64,000 nucleotides of DNA from Plantago major (GCA_026545765.1 CM048840.1:89928877-89992876), one strand, 5' to 3'. Shown: positions 32,857 to 45,278, counted from the stretch's first letter. A program made the numbers and translations. Notes: a model not told the origin generated them from the sequence alone.

Positions 32857-34748
32857 AGAGACTCATCAATCCCTCTTACTTGTCTTCTCCTTGGAGCCTT
32901 GGTACTCCTTGGAGGTTTCTGTGCCATGGCCCTTGTTACCATTGAAGTTCCTTCAGTTGGTTTCTGGGAAGTAGCTACTATTTGCAAAGCAACTTGACTT
33001 GAGGAGGGCTCATTGATTCTGAGTGGTGGCTGGGAAGTTTTCTTGTTTCTTCTTCCTCTCAGAGCAGCACCAGCTCCAGATTTCTTCTTATATCCTTCTC
33101 CTTTTTCCCATTCCTCCTGACTTTGAGGTCCAGATTTGTACAATCCTTCCCCCTTAGTCATTGTTGGCTGACTAAGTCTCATAAAGGATTCTGAGAGAGA
33201 CTCAAAATGTCCTTGTAAGTAGTTATAGGCAGTGACCAACTTTTGAAGTTCAGCTTTGAGCTCCTGATTTAGCTTGATAAGTCCATTTTCCTTATCAGTG
33301 AGCTCTGCCAATGGGCCTTGAATGGCATCTGCTTTTCCAGCAGCATAGCTAGCCTCTTCAAAGGCTTTTGCAGCCATGTTTTGGTCATCATCCCTAACCA
33401 TGCCAAGGTCTTTCTGAGCAATGACCAGACTGGTTGTCCTCTGAGTGATGAGCTCAGTGAATGTCTTCATTTCTGCAGGGACTGATGCAGTGGCGTCTTT
33501 ATCTTGAGAAAACAACTCCTTTTTCAATTTAGCCAGTACTTGATATATGTTCAAGTATTCATTGGAGTTGACATTTAGCAGCTTGCTGAATATTTTAGGG
33601 GCAATCAGTTTTCTTTTCAAATGAGAAACCACTAAGTGTTCATTGCGGTGTTCTGCTAATTTCTTCTCTTGTTCATCATCTGAGTCATCAGCCCAGTGAT
33701 CTTCATCCTCTTGGACATTTTCAAGATGTTCTAGTCCAGCAACCATCTCAAAGATGGGCTTCTTTCCTTTTAGAGAGGAGGATGGTATATCTTTTGATGG
33801 TGTGCAACCTTAGCCTCATGCTTTTCTTCAGATACTTCTTCAGTATCTAGCTCCTTAGCAATGGCATTTACAGCATCCTGGAGTTCTTTGACCTCAGAGT
33901 AAGCTACCATTTCTTGTAAGTATTGATCTTGAAGCTGGTCAAGCTTATCTCTGGATTTAGCTAGCTCTTGTTCCAGTTGAAGATGGAGCTGTTGTTCTTC
34001 TTCCAACAGTTGTTTGAGTTGAGTAGCTCTGGTTTGTGTATTCAATATCTTCTGAGTTGTTTCCTCAGAGTGCTCAACTACTTGTTCAGTAGTGTCCTTT
34101 TGTTGTTGGGAAGATGGATGGGTAGATTTTTGGGAGGAGGGGATTTTTGTGAGGTCCTCTCAGTGTGTTTTTCAGCAACTGAGGCACTCTTTCTCTGTGT
34201 AATCCCTCCTGTCCCTGGTGCAGGGGCATTATCATCATCCTTCTTATCATACTCATCCTTGTGATGGTCAGAAGGAGAATCTTCATAGTCATTCTCATCA
34301 GTCTCCTCTTCTTCATCTTCAGAGACCAGATTGATCACTTCTGGAATAGTGATCATTTGCCCATTTACCTCCTCTTGTTCAAAGGGTATGCATTGTAAGG
34401 TCTGGGGCAAAGTAGGCTTGAATGCCATCTGCACTCTGGTCTGATCATCTGCCTTCTCAAAAGCTTCTATGAGCTTGTGTGCAGCTTCTTTGATAAAGTC
34501 CTTATGCATCAGAGTAGCAAAAGAGTACTGCTCTGTTGGGAACATAGCATCGACATAATTCTCCAAGTCAAAAGCTCTGACTCTTCTAATTTGGTGATCA
34601 GTCACCTTTGTTAATTCAGTCAGATCTGAGCTTCTGAGCTTTTGCCACTTTCTGAAACACTTGAGATGTTTCTTTAGTGTGTGGTTCTTGAAGAATGTAA
34701 GGTGTCTTACATTGAGAATGCAGAAGCCTTTTGCACACTTGTTTGAGC

Positions 34749-35630
34749 CTGAAAGAAAGAGTTTTGAGTTAGATTCAAAACTTGTGTAGATATCTGAGTA
34801 TTTATGTAGTTAGGTTTCCAAGTTACTTGAATGAATACATCAGGCTCAGAGACTTGTAATACTGAGGTAGGAGCTCCTCAGATATCTTGTTGTGAGGCGG
34901 GGACTTGGAAGTCTGGTCCTCATCAACCTTTCTTTCTGCTTGAACCTAAGATTAGAAACATAATACTTAGGAAATTTTATCAAGAAAAATTTTTATTGAC
35001 AAAACAGATATCTGAGAGGTCAATTACCTCTGTTGGAGGCTCAGATACTTGTCTCTCAGAGACTTGTGCAGTCTCTGGAATCTTTTCTTGTGATGAAGGC
35101 GTTGATGCCTCATCAATTTCCATATGTTCTGAGGATTGAGTGGGCAATTCCTCAGCAACTTATACTTCTTTTTGAACCTGTTCAGTAGAATTTGTTAGTT
35201 TGAGAAAAATGAACAGAGATTTGTTCTTTGAAGAATATAGATATCTGAATGAAATACCTTCTCTGCAGAAGGTTCAGATACTTGTTCCTCAGAGACCTTG
35301 GAAGTCTCTTGATTCTTCTCTGAAGAGATAGACTTTTCAGTCTCTTCATTCTTCTTCTCAGTTGGAGCCTATTAGAAACAAACACTTATTAATCAAGTGT
35401 ATAAAGTACATATCTGAGTTATATCTTAAGGAATTATTTTCTACCTGTGAGACAAGCTCCAGTTCCTTAAGTGGTGAGGCAATGGAAGCCTCCTTCTCAG
35501 ATTCTGAGGTAAGATTTGCAGCTTCCTCTTATTGTTGTGTTTCTAAATCATCCTGTAACAAAGAAATTATAATAAGTAGCAAGATTTAGGCATAAGTTGT
35601 TACAAGTAAAGAGTTAAACCATTTAGTTAC
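34749..35630 (-). other. Tandem exon-intron modules in SIRE-C
   Basis: Reverse-strand introns at 35630-35553, 35444-35369, 35257-35178, 35027-34946 and 34826-34749 (78, 76, 80, 82, 78 bp). Each starts GTA and ends AG before G. Exons between are 108, 111, 150 and 119 bp; three end with QVSEP-type or Glu/Ser/Gln-rich words. The first 108-bp exon has a same-length counterpart in SIRE-D (63872-63979). The last exon length is not a multiple of three, so that donor or the local sequence may be altered. Confidence 0.65.
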
Positions 35631-37668
35631 CTGAGCAATGTCAGGCTGATTGGTCTCTGGAACTTGTGAAGTTTCCATGCGTTGGTCTTGTCGTTCTTGG
35701 ACCACTTCTTTGTTGGAAGTTTCAGGTACTTCAGACTTTTCCTGAATATGCAACTCAGTTGCCGCCCTTGGTTGATCATTCTGAGTAGATGTCTTAGTTT
35801 GATCCCTCTCATTGAGTTGGGGAACCTACTCTTTTGCAAGATTTTCTTTAGCAATGAAAGATGCTGGTATCTGTAACTCAAGTACCATTTCAGCAGTACC
35901 CACATCTGGCTGTTGTGGTTGTTGTGCTTGAGACAGACTTTTGAGTGCTGAGGCAATGGCAGTATCCTCCAACACTAGTGTATCACTCATCCGAGCATCT
36001 TCAATATGCTTCAGTCATTCCTGTTCAGATGGTGTAATTTGTCCAGTGACCTTGGACACAGTTGCTTCTTCAGCAACCTTTGAAACAGATGCTTGTTCAG
36101 CAACCTGTGGTGTAGGTTCTTCTTCAGATGCCTCTACACTAGTTACTTTTTCAGTAACCTTAGCCCTTTTTGATTTCTCTAGGACTTAAGAGATGACTAA
36201 ATCATCATCTTCATCGTCAGAGCTCTCATCAGCATTAGGAACTGATTGGTCCATAATCCCTGCGGTTTCTGCAGATAGGGCTTGGTATCTATCACTACTT
36301 TCTTTATCATCATCGATAAGTTCATCAGCAAGGCTTTCGGCAGTAGTTTTGACATTTCTGAAAGCACTTTCTCTTGCTGAGTCTACTTGTTGAGTGGTCG
36401 ATACCTCTTTTGCAGCATTGATGAGTTCATCAGTAGTGGTTGCAGGTATCTGGGAATCGACACCCTCAATGGGTGTGCCTTCTGATTTGCCAGGAGACTT
36501 CTTTCGTGAAGTTTTGGGCTTCTTGGTCATAACCTTTCCCTCAGATACCTCTCCTTTCTGAGATCCAGTAACCTTTTTCATCAAGTTCGTATACTCATAT
36601 TTGTAGAGTAGGTTACCGTTGGCTATGTCAGCCTTCTCTCTGAGCTCAATGCCAAGCTTCTCCAGCATGTAGCATATCTTTAGACCATAGCTCACTGTAG
36701 CCTTTGGCTCAGCAAGTCCCTTAGCGATTTTAGGCTCAAAGCCTTGAATCTTCTTCACAAACTTCATAAAGGCGTACTTGCCCAAACTGAAAGGGTTTTC
36801 CAGCCTTTTGTCTTGTTGGTGCAACAAGAACATCATCATCCAATGTTCTTAGCTTATCTGGTCAGAACCTCCTTGTAGACCATCAAAGCATCTGTGAAGA
36901 ATGCATGCTAACACATCCCAGTGAACTAATAAATGTCTGGTTCTGATGTCAGCAAGCTTGAAATCAGTGGGTGTATCTTGTTTATCAGTGTCACACACAC
37001 CACTGTAAAGCTCTTTTACACCTTCAAGGAGATCTTCATCCTTGGTGTCTATTTCAAAATCCTTTCTAAGATTTTGAAGATCAAACAACTTACAGAAAGT
37101 TGTTAAGTCTAAAAGGATTTCCTTTCCTTGGACCTTAGTCTTTACAGACTCTATTGTAGTGCCTTCAGAAACATAGGATATAATCCTAGAGTTGTTAGAG
37201 AATTCTAATACATCCAGTGAAGAAACTCCACTGGGAAGAGCAGATAGAAAATCCTTGATTTGTGCCTTTTCAAGCATGTCAAGAATTAGTTTCCTATCGG
37301 CTTGGTTTTCAACAGTAGCCGTGAGGTACTCCTCAATCATGGAACCACCCCAAATCATCCTGTGATTTGAAGTTCAATGATCGGGATTAAATTCTCCTAC
37401 CAATCGATTGTTCACTATAACCAACTCTGGTGCTTGCTTTTCAACAGTACCAGTGGTAGAAGATTGGGATTTCTGGGTAGACGAACGCTTAGGAGCCATC
37501 TCTTTATATAGTGCAAGTGTTTGAAAGTCTGAAAGAGATTTGGGTGAGAGATTAGTGATTCTTTGCAAAAAAACTAACAGAGATTTCCAGAGGTTGAAGA
37601 ATGGTTTTTGCTATTCTTGTGTAAGGCAAAATGTGCGATTAGGAGAAAGTAATTTCTTTTGCCAAAAT

Positions 37669-37682
37669 CCTATATATATAGC
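37669..37682 (-). promoter_or_regulatory. TATA-like run upstream of env-position gene
   Basis: GCTATATATATAGG on the reverse strand, about 170 bp before the ATG. SIRE-D has the same word about 190 bp before its ATG. A possible internal promoter; no direct evidence of transcription. Confidence 0.45.
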
Positions 37683-38183
37683 AACGTAATTCTAACAAAC
37701 ATATACATACAAATTAGTTTTGTATGTACGTATCTGTGAATTGCAGTAAGGCGTGGGTAAAAGTTTGTTCGGCATTAAATGCATAGTGGACCACATCGGA
37801 ATTTCAATAGTTCACTTCCTACAGAGAATTAATCTCCGCCGTTAAGATCAATCGCCCATTTGATCAAGGGTCACCATTGCTTCTTCAACAATGATCACAA
37901 TCAACAATTGTAATTGTGCTCATTTAATGAATTTTGGCTATTAGCTATCTGAGTCACGTTTCTGTGTGAATGAGAATATACTGTTTGTATCTGAGTCTAT
38001 CTTGTACTTGTTGTCTTTTCACAGTTTTACACAAAGATAGAAATAATACAAATTTCAAGATAGTAGTTGACTGTAGACAGTTGTACTATTCTCTTTTGTG
38101 TTCCCCCTTACTAAGTGATCTAGATATCTGAGTACCCGTGTCAGAAATCTTCAAATAGCCATTTTACCCTTTAGCCTTTGGTT

Positions 38184-38258
38184 TCTGGATACCCGTTCCA
38201 GATTCCTCTTCTCTGGATACCCATTCCAGATTCCTCTTTTCTGGATATCCGTTCCAGA
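38184..38258 (-). repeat. Three 28-bp hairpin repeats after pol
   Basis: TCTGGATACCCGTTCCAGA and variants at 38184, 38212 and 38240. TCTGGA/TCCAGA makes a 6-bp stem around seven bases; changes fall in the loop. SIRE-D has four at the same place. Confidence 0.85.
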
Positions 38259-38305
38259 TTCCTTTTCTCTCTCCTTTTATATCTTCTTCAGATATCTGAA
38301 CTTTT

Positions 38306-39748
38306 TCAGTTCTTTGGTAGCTCCATTAGTCCAAGACTATGTCTTAAGGCTGAGAATCTACTTTCTTGTAGTGGCTTAGTGAAGATATCTGCAAGTTGGT
38401 CCACAGTGCCAATCTTGAGTATCTCTATATTGCCTTTTTCAACAAGGTCTCTGATGAACTGGTGTCTAACATCAATGTGCTTTGTTCTTGCATGAAACTT
38501 AGGATTCTGAGTGATGGCAATAGCACTTGTGTTGTCACAGAAAATGGGAGTTTTCTCTTCATTGAGTCCATAGTCTCTGAGTTGTTGCTGTATCCACAAT
38601 ATCTGTGAAGCACAACACCCAGTAGCAATATATTTAGCTTCTGTGGTAGATGTAGCAATTGAATTTTATTTCTTGCTGAACCAAGATATAAATCTAGCTC
38701 CAAGAAATTGACAAGTTCCTGAGGTGCTTTTTCTATCAAGTAATCATCCAGCATAGTCGGCATCTGAATAGCCAACTAAACTCAATCCACTGTCTTTTGG
38801 ATACCACAATCCAACTTCTACAGTACCTTTTACATACCTCAATATTTTCATAGCGAAGTTGTAGTGTGATTGCATTGGGTTTGTCTGAAATTTAGCACAC
38901 ACTCCAACTGCATATTGAATATCAGGTCTACTTGCAGTGAGGTACAGTAGAGACCCAATCAATTTCCTATAATTGTGTTCTTCAACACTCTTGTCAGATT
39001 CAGTATAGGTCATTTTGGTTCTAATGCTCATAGGCATCTTAGCATTCTTTTCAGAAGGCTTTAGATTAAACTTGTTGAGCATGTCCTTTGCATACTTTGT
39101 TTGACTAATGAATATTCCATCATTGTGTTGCTTGACTTGCAGCCCTAGGAAGTAATTTAATTCTCCCATCATGCTCATCTCAAATTTACATTTCATGAGT
39201 TCAACAAAATCCTCACAAAGTTGCTTGTCTTTAGATCCAAATATAATGTCATCAACATATACTTGAACTAAAAGTAGTTTCCCATCATGGTTTAATGTGA
39301 AAAGTGTTTTATCAACTTCTCCTTTCTTGAAACCACTTTCTAGTAGGTATCTGGCTAATGTATCATACCATGCTCTTGGAGCTTGTTTCAGCCCATACAG
39401 AGCTTTCTGAAGTTTATAAACCATCCTACTCTTTGAGGAATCTTCAAAACCTAGTGGTTACTCAACATAGACTTCCTCAGCAAGTTCACCATTTAGGAAT
39501 GCACTCTTGACATCCATTTGATAAACTGTAAAGTCATTATGAGCTGCAAAGGCTAGAAAGAGTCTTATTGCATCCAATCTTGCAACTGGTGCGTAAGATT
39601 CATCAAAATCTAGTCCTTCAGTCTGGATGAATCCCTTGGCAACCAACCTAGCTTTGTTTCTGGTTATTTCACCAGACTCATTCATTTTGTTTCCGAAAAC
39701 CCACTTGGTTCCGATTACAGATATTCCGTCAACAAATGGAACTAGTTT
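38306..39748 (-). pseudogene. SIRE-C reverse transcriptase and RNase H, broken
   Basis: RT motifs: [36 protein letters not shown] (39685-39458), then [18 protein letters not shown] and the catalytic [10 protein letters not shown] in 39424-38744. RNase H continues as ADYAG near 38750, TTEAKYIATGCCA-like sequence in the next stretch, and [30 protein letters not shown] in 38599-38306 to the stop after MELPKN. Breaks occur at about 39735, 39440, 38750 and 38600. The order and spacing match SIRE-D. Confidence 0.9.
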
Positions 39749-40765
39749 TCAGACTTTGTTTCTCTCAAATTGATCCAACTCTTCTTGTATTGCATTGATC
39801 CAATCTTGATCCTTTAATGCTTCTTCTATAGTTTTTGGTTCAATATTTGATATGAAACATCCATAGAGACAATTTGCATTTTGAACGATTGCTCTTCTAG
39901 TTCTAACTCCTTGGTCTATGGGACCAATCACATCCTTTGTAGGGTGATTTCTTATCCATTTCATAATGGGTTTTGAACTAGTAGGATCAATATCAATTTG
40001 ATTTGAGTGTGAATCAATATGATCTTGATGGGATACTTGTACAGTATCTGAGATATCTGACACATGGGAAATGCCATGGATATTTGACACTTTTTCAGTG
40101 TTAGGGATATCTGGATCATGCATTTCAGCAATCTCATTTTCAGACACCTCTACATGATGAAGGTTCTCAGTAATCTGTTCCATTTCTGGAATTCTCATAG
40201 GAAATTCTTCATCATGTCTTAGAGTCATCTGGTTGTTACTAAGCAATTGTTGCTTTTCATCGTCAGATTCATCCCCTAATTGAATAATAGAATTGTTTAC
40301 TTTTGAGGATCCTTTTTCAGAATCTTTGATCATCAGTTCTTTGAACCTATCTGAGAGATCATCATTCAAGGGTGCTTTCTTGTTTCCTTCATAGAATACT
40401 ACATGAATGGATTCCTCAATCTTTTGCGTTCTTTTGTCGTAGATTCTATAGGCTTTTCTATTTAGAGAATACCCAAGAAATACTCGTTCATCTGCCTTTG
40501 GTTGAAATGTTCTCAAGTACTCTTTTTCATTGTTAAGAACAAAACATCTGCAACCAAACACTCTTAGATGTTTGATACTAGGGGGTCTACCAACCAAAAG
40601 CTCATAAGGAGTTTTGTCATGGTATTTGTTAATCAGACATCTATTTTGAGTGTAGCATGCTGTGTTTACAGCTTCAACCCAATAGATTTCACTTATTTTA
40701 GTGTCAGCAAGCATTGTTCTTGTTGCTTCTTTCAGGGTCAGATTGCTCAACCCAATAGATTTCAC
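39749..40765 (-). pseudogene. SIRE-C integrase C-terminal part and linker
   Basis: Open for 338 codons. It starts after the catalytic Glu region with LTLKEATRTMLADTKISEIYW, then [37 protein letters not shown] and VFLGYS, followed by an acidic Ser/Asp-rich linker and the entry to RT ([19 protein letters not shown]). The zinc-binding region and the DDE core that should precede it are missing: the frame is joined directly to protease sequence at about 40765. The element therefore could not encode integrase. Confidence 0.9.
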
Positions 40766-41004
40766 TTATATTTCAATCCCTTTACATGTAGTACTTCAGA
40801 GATTGTAAGGGTTCCAAACTTCAGATTGCCAAATCCTATGGTTGGATTTTCATCTCCTCCAAACCTGATAATTGGTCCATCTTTGCACATTTTGTAGTTA
40901 ATCAAATTTGCTTTATCTCCTGTCATGTGCTTCCCACATCCACTATCAAAATGCCACTTTGGATTAGTCTTTGGAGTGTTCTGCACAAAACTTGAAACAG
41001 GAGA
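40762..41004 (-). pseudogene. SIRE-C protease, 3' part deleted
   Basis: Reads on in frame after the TAA at 41007-41005. Active site DSGCGKHMTG at about 40950-40920, then FGNLKFGTLTISEVLHVKGLKYK, where the sequence jumps to integrase C-terminal DNA. Compared with SIRE-A, the rest of the protease end and pre-integrase region is gone. Confidence 0.85.
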
Positions 41005-43520
41005 TTAGGTTCTCATACCAACAATGGAACCAACTGGACTAAAGAATCTTCCAGTAGGAATCCATTTTTGAATGAATTTCTTAGGAGCATTCTTTTTTCT
41101 AATTGGAACATAAGGAGGAATTCTAGTTAAATGATTAGTACCATTGTTATTGAGAACTATTTTCTTCGTTGGTGTGTTCCTTGGTGCTCCATTTGGTGCT
41201 TTCAGATACCTGTCAGGTTTCTGAGTCTGCTTCTCAACAAACTTAGCTTTCCTGGCCAGATTTCTTCTAGCCCTGGAATTCAGATATTCAGTGGCTTGAT
41301 TCATCTTCCACTTCTGATAATTGATGTGAACAATTCTAGCCTTTAACCATCGTTCTTGCTCTTGTTTGTACTCACGAGCAAGTTGTTTCCCGATGGCTTT
41401 ATAGACAATACCATTCGGAGCACCTGGTGCTATCTGAGATCTTTTCTCAGCAGCTTTGCTAGTCTCTGGGTAATCTATTTTCTTTCCAGAAAATGTGACA
41501 TAGGAGAATTTGTCAGCTCCTGCAATTTTTCCTTTCTGAGAGACATAGCACTGTGGGAGATTACACTTTTCAGTGTTATGTTTCTTTTTAGAAATATTCC
41601 CAACAGTTTTCCTTGGGACTTGTTTTTCCCACAAAGGTTTGGTCGCAACTGCCTTTCCTTTGTTAACAACCTTAGCTTCTAACATCAGTAGGTTGTTTGG
41701 GAACCACCTTCTTGAAAGCTTTGAAAATGTTCGTTTTTCATCACTCTTATTCAGAGTGGTAGAACTGTCTGTTTGTGTGTCCAGCCCAAGTCCTCTCTTT
41801 TCTGAAGGATCTCTTAAATAAGATTGTACTTCAGTAAGAGTGTCACTAGCTTTGGCATAAGATTGAAAAGATAGTTCTTTCTTTTTGAGTTCTTCATTTT
41901 CAGAAAGAAGATCTTCACATTTCTTTTGAAGATTGGCCAATGATTCTTCATGTGACTTTTCAGTCTCAGATATCTGAGCTTTGAGAAATGCAATTTCGGC
42001 ATCCTGTTCCTCATATATCTTGAGTAATTTTGAATTTTCTTTTTCAAGAGAATTCTTTTCTTCTTCAAAGATTTCGGCTCTAGCTCGGACCATTAGAAAC
42101 TCTCTTTCGTAGAGTCAAGCTCTCTTCTGAGATGTTCCAGATCCTTGATTCCTTCCTCATCACTTTCATATGTATAACAAGAAGTATGTGTTACCTCATC
42201 AGCCATTAGACAAGGTTCAATGTTGGAGATATCTGGAAAGATTTCTTCAGCCACTCCACACACTTCTTTCTTCTTTCGACCAAAGTCGATCACTTCATGA
42301 GAAACACCTCACATTTCTGGAGAAGGCAGTGTGGAATCATCTGAGTCTTCATCCTCAGAATCAGACTCAATGTCTAGAGCATCCAGTTGGAGTTGAATCT
42401 TTTTCCTTTCTTCAGTGAGCATAGCTCTCTGACTTCTCTTGAAGTTTCTCATATCTTTCTTATCACATGTCTTTAGTTTGTTGAAGGCAGGGCAATCCTT
42501 CTTGAAATGACCAGGTTTCTGACAATAGAAACAGATATCGTTTCCGATTTCTGCTTCCTCAGTACTAGATGCTTTTTGAGCCGGCTTGTTCAGCGAGCTT
42601 TGCATATTTTTGTATTGGTGATAGTTTGAGCCTAGATGCTTTTTCAGATTCTCTTTGGCTTTTCTTCTCTCTATTTCCCGACTGACATATTTTCTCATTT
42701 GCTTTACAGCAAGAGCTTCCTCAGTCATCTCCTTGCCTTCTGTCTTTTCAGAAGTTCTTTGAGCAACTAGAGCAACATTCTGCAACTTTTCAGTTGTTTG
42801 TTCTCTTTGAGTTGTCTCATAGTCAACAGTGGCAAAGTGAGAGAAAAGTTCCACTGGTGTGATATCTGGCATTCCTTGGTTAAATTAGAAAAACTTTGTG
42901 TGCTCCCAGTTATGATTTAGACTTCTCACAATAGTCTTAATCTTTTCTGACTGGGTATATCTATTACTTTCACCAAATGCAGCCATGTCACTCATAAGTG
43001 TTGTAAATTGGAAATCTAGTTCTTCAAGAGTCTCTGTGGGACCTTGTTTAATGTTTTGGAATTTGAGCTTCAAAACATCGAACTTATGTTCCTTCCTTTT
43101 CTCAGTGCTGGCACATATTTCTTCAATCAGTTGCCAGACCACTTTTGCCGTTTTTGCACCACATAGTTTACACTGGATGTGCTCTGGAGTAGAACGTATG
43201 ATGATATTACGAGCCTGACCATCCAGTCGATTTCTCTTGGCATATTCCAATGTACAGAGCTCTCTAGGCTTTGGTTCGTAAATAACTTGACTGGCTGGTC
43301 TCCCACTGGTTGACGCATCTGTCTGTGAAGACCCATCGCTTTGTTCTCTGTCTCTACCATTAGAAACCTCTATGACTTGCTTGAGTTGTTGAATGACTAT
43401 TGGGCCATTCTTTATCACATCGATCATTTCATCACTGATGGCTTCTAGGTGGAGCATCATGTTGTTCTTTCATTTCTCATAATTCTCTGGCTTGAGAATT
43501 AGGGCGTCACTTAAAGACAT
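41005..43520 (-). pseudogene. SIRE-C gag, broken
   Basis: Copia capsid protein. The start at 43520 (MSLSDALILKPENYEK) hits a TGA at about 43472 in place of Trp, then continues at 43460 (MMLHLEAISDEMIDVIKNGP). Central motifs include NIIIRSTPEHIQCKL and VRSLNHNWEHTKF. After a frame change at about 42880 a zinc knuckle CFYCQKPGHFKKDC is intact at 42533-42492. A TGA near 42310 and a frame change near 42100 precede a long Glu/Lys coiled coil (42093-41830) and a basic tail (RARRNLARKAKF) ending MRT at the TAA 41007-41005. This is the most legible gag of the Sireviruses here. Confidence 0.85.
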
Positions 43521-43625
43521 CCTGCAGCAAACCCACTAATCTAAACAAATCGAGTGTAGGTGAAAAGCAGTTAGTGGGCACTTATCTGGGATCTAGGTTC
43601 AGTGTAGAAGGCTTGGAAACCTCCT

Positions 43626-43637
43626 GCTCTGATATCA
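43626..43637 (-). other. SIRE-C primer binding site, mutated
   Basis: Reverse strand reads TGATATCAGAGC where SIRE-A and SIRE-D have TGGTATCAGAGC, one G-to-A change. Confidence 0.85.
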
Positions 43638-43639
43638 CT

Positions 43640-45273
43640 TGTTGGTTCAAATAACGGCAAAGTAAAATACTGGGGGGGGGGGGGCGTGAATAGTCTTTTA
43701 AAACTTTTGTCGATAAACACAGTTTCTCAGATATCTGTGAGGATATCTGATACTTAATTTCAGAGAGCGGAAGCCTTTTCTGTGATAAGTGCACGTGCTC
43801 AGCAAGATAGGTGTAAATACTTTGCAAGGTAAATAAAGGAAGTAATAAATGCAGAAAGTAAATAACACAAGTCTTTATATAGTGGTATCTGAAGGTGGCG
43901 TAATCCTTCAACTAATCCAGTTCGGCCTTTCTCAGACCTAGAATCCACTAAGACAGATAATTGAGGTAACCTTACAAGTATCTTCTCTCGATTCCTAAAT
44001 ACACTGGGTTCCCAACCAAGTGTTCCCCCTGAGTTATTCCCCGGCTTTCTCAACCAAGTACTTCCTATACTCAGAAACCTTTTGAGCTATTCCTTAGTTT
44101 CCCAAACTAAGTACTTCCTATGCTCAGTAACCTTAGAGTAATTCCTTAGTTTCCCAAACTAAGTACTTCCTGTACTCCACGCCGATTAAGGTGTTGGTTA
44201 AGGTAGTTTGTCAGGTGAGCTTCTTTAATAACTTGTTTAGTTATGCAGATAGCTCTATGAATCAAGTATACTTAATACACTTTTCAATGTATGGTATCTT
44301 GTTCTTTACTGACCCAAGTCTATGATAAGTGTTCAAGAGAATGAATCTCAGATATGAAATCTTAGTTCAACTCTTTCATAAATAACAATGCTTGTTAAGG
44401 ATCAGGACACTTAGAAATTTTGTGCTACTTAGAATCAAGAGCTTTGGTCGCAACAGAAAGCTAGAAGGTAAGTAGTATGCTTGAGAGTTTGAAAGATAGT
44501 GTTCAGTGTTCTTGGTGTATGTTCTGTGTTCTAAGGTGTGTTCCCAAGCAGTCTAACTGTTGATATTTATAGATGAATTTGAGTGCCGTTTGAATAGTAT
44601 CCGTTAGGCTTAAATCAAATTCAAACTATTGATATCTGAGTATAGTACTGTAGTACGTTTGTGTTCTTCTTTAGAAGCTACCGTTTTTGTTCAGACATTT
44701 CTTTCCGCGCATTCAATGCATTGTACTATACTTTGTCCTGTAGTGCCAACGGAACTATGCATGGTATCAGAGATCTTTATACTATCAGATTTCTCTGACG
44801 CTGTGCACGTTCTTTTCAAGAGATTATCATAACTCCATATACCACTTGTTGAAACAACTTGTTATAATACATTTTTTTCAGAAACATAGTTTATGTCCAA
44901 GGTATCTGAGTGTAGATATCTGTGGGCACTTTCCTTATCTCAGAAACTTTTTATATCTCAAATATCTTTTGCAACACTGTTTATTTAAAAACGTTTGGGT
45001 CTTCAAGATATCTGGTCATAAGTAATCTTGTGCAGTCTTCAAATCTTCGAATCCGTTGAACTTTTTCTGCTGGATGCTTTCTTCTTGATCTTCTTTAGAG
45101 GAATAAAAAATTACATTCAGAGACCTAACATCCTATACAAGATTTGCTAGACTATCATACTTAGTGAGTTTCCTCTTTTATAGTGTTCAAGTGAACCAAG
45201 AGTACTAGCCACCTTTCTGAGCTAAGATAAGTCATTAGATTGCTGATCAAAATCTAAACAGATATTCCTAACA
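43640..45273 (-). repeat. SIRE-C 5' LTR
   Basis: 1634 bp matching the 3' LTR. By eye I count about 17 differences in the first 255 bases from the PBS end and about 13 in a further 400. Hairpin units lie at 44029-44178, the TATA box at 44562-44572 and a G-run at 43673-43683. Confidence 0.95.
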
Positions 45274-45278
45274 TGGAG
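45274..45278. repeat. Target site duplication of SIRE-C, right copy
   Basis: TGGAG, identical to 29848-29852. Confidence 0.95.

Larger units (their letters stand above)
31849..37499 (-). pseudogene. SIRE-C env-position gene with several introns, broken
   Basis: Occupies the place of the env-like gene of Sireviruses. The start at 37499 (MAPKRSSTQKSQ) matches SIRE-D. Exon 1 runs to 35631: an N-terminal helical domain (IRTRHLLVHWDVLACILHRC, YAFMKFVKKIQGFEPK), then basic and acidic Ser-rich stretches. Five introns of 76-82 bp follow (34749-35630), separating short Glu/Ser/Val exons. The long last exon holds an acidic segment, a coiled coil (34045-33770), a poly-Lys tract and a C-terminal domain (YWILELKHLL, IYDYFKLSDIKIVHAWIWG) to 31849. 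TGA or TAA codons at about 37377 and 36186 and several frame changes break it. I find no signal peptide or membrane helix, so envelope function is doubtful. Confidence 0.65.
37500..38305 (-). other. SIRE-C spacer between pol and env-position gene
   Basis: About 800 bp without coding signal. Holds a TATA-like run (37669-37682), three hairpin repeats (38184-38258) and AT-rich DNA. The same order occurs in SIRE-D 61074-61901. Confidence 0.7.
29853..45273 (-). mobile_element. SIRE-C: complete but defective Sirevirus
   Basis: 15,421 bp with two LTRs (5': 45273-43640; 3': 31479-29853), PBS, gag, protease, partial integrase, RT, RNase H, a 5.6-kb env-position gene and a PPT, flanked by TGGAG. It lies antisense in the GYP-C 3' LTR. 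The integrase catalytic core is deleted and every gene has stops or frame changes. It is the only Sirevirus in the window seen from end to end. Confidence 0.95.

Noticed and set aside
32656..32997. Plus-strand ORFs with long Phe or Ser runs
   Set aside because: They are the TTC microsatellite read in other frames opposite the SIRE-C gene.
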